A DNA stretch of 64,000 nt from Isoperla grammatica. Lineage: Eukaryota; Arthropoda; Insecta; Plecoptera; Perlodidae. The DNA is taken from assembly GCA_945910005.1 (NCBI GenBank), contig OX246743.1:47739637-47803636 (forward strand), given 5' to 3'. The notes beneath the pieces were generated by a model, which was given only the letters and a program-made list of their open reading frames with translations, did no database searches and was not told where the DNA came from. The position numbers and the translations under genes were made by a program. Of the stretch, positions 63,740-64,000 are shown in pieces; positions within the stretch are counted from its first letter, which is position 1; each line of letters begins with the position of its first letter.

Positions 63740-64000
63740 TAGGGATAACATCGGGTAATAAAATTAGGAACCGGTTCCAGCTCCCATATAACCCGGGTAG
63801 GCCCTACCCGGATCAGGAAAATGTATTTTTCGATGTGTATGCTTAATTTAAAGGTTGTCGTTAGGCCTTGTAAAGTGCGCTGCGCGCAAAGACGAGGGAC
63901 GTACGATATGCGTACTGCCCCCTCGGTTAGCCTCTTGGAATACGCCAGCAGTAATCACATCGAGTAAAAAAGAAACATTTCTCAATACATAACTGAAGCA
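63740..64000. mobile_element. Partial diverged MITE at the window edge
   Basis: It begins TAGGGATAACATCGGGTAAT, related to the ends of the 58877 element, and later shares AATACGCCAGCAGTAATCAC with its interior. The right end lies beyond the window. The middle part differs, so this is a different subfamily. Confidence 0.6.

Overview
The window is animal nuclear DNA: genes split by spliceosomal introns, AT-rich non-coding sequence, and many DNA transposons. Ten protein genes can be read with conserved splice sites. A short run of TTAGG repeats (about 2511-2546), the arthropod-type telomere unit, and a cuticlin-like ZP-domain membrane protein point to an arthropod or a related invertebrate. DMC1 is present, which argues against dipterans that lost it. 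I cannot name the species. No CRISPR array or prokaryotic feature was seen.

Layout: (1) 1-13.4 kb: a + strand ZP-domain gene (9 exons, 466 aa); its huge first intron holds a foldback element built around a minisatellite. (2) 13.4-21.4 kb: 8 kb with no recognisable gene. (3) 21.4-32.0 kb, - strand: PCYT2 (7 exons, 374 aa) and DMC1 (5 exons, 340 aa). DMC1 intron 2 carries a non-LTR retrotransposon with an uninterrupted 761-codon frame, set in (TAA)n. (4) 32.0-36.5 kb: a 177-bp satellite between DMC1 and the divergent SNU13 gene (127 aa, start codon alone in exon 1). (5) 38.3-47.4 kb: ALG1 (-, 4 exons, 435 aa) divergent from a coiled-coil gene resembling augmin subunit HAUS4 (+, 284 aa). The latter's intron is filled by a 3-kb hAT element with a PIF/Harbinger copy nested inside. 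(6) 49.8-50.9 kb: a 1.1-kb terminal-inverted-repeat element. (7) 52.0-63.3 kb: PDCL (-, one exon, 290 aa) divergent from ARPC1 (+, 6 exons, 373 aa), then CRYM (-, 6 exons, 319 aa) divergent from DPH1 (+, 3 exons, 411 aa).

The genes are mostly unrelated housekeeping genes (phospholipid synthesis, meiotic recombination, splicing, N-glycosylation, spindle, actin nucleation, translation-factor modification), so no common pathway is implied. Their arrangement is notable: four head-to-head pairs with short shared upstream regions (DMC1/SNU13, ALG1/HAUS4-like, PDCL/ARPC1, CRYM/DPH1), and convergent ends for SNU13/ALG1 and ARPC1/CRYM.

The most interesting non-genic signals are clusters of the palindrome TAGGCCTA concentrated in the first introns of at least five genes, a mirror-image promoter fragment flanking an inverted satellite between DMC1 and SNU13, and several elements whose target-site duplications can be read exactly (7874-8142, 34580-35042, 42909-43401, 44069-47059, 49819-50910, 58877-59303). 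All exon models were read by eye from splice consensus, reading phase and family similarity recalled without database searches.
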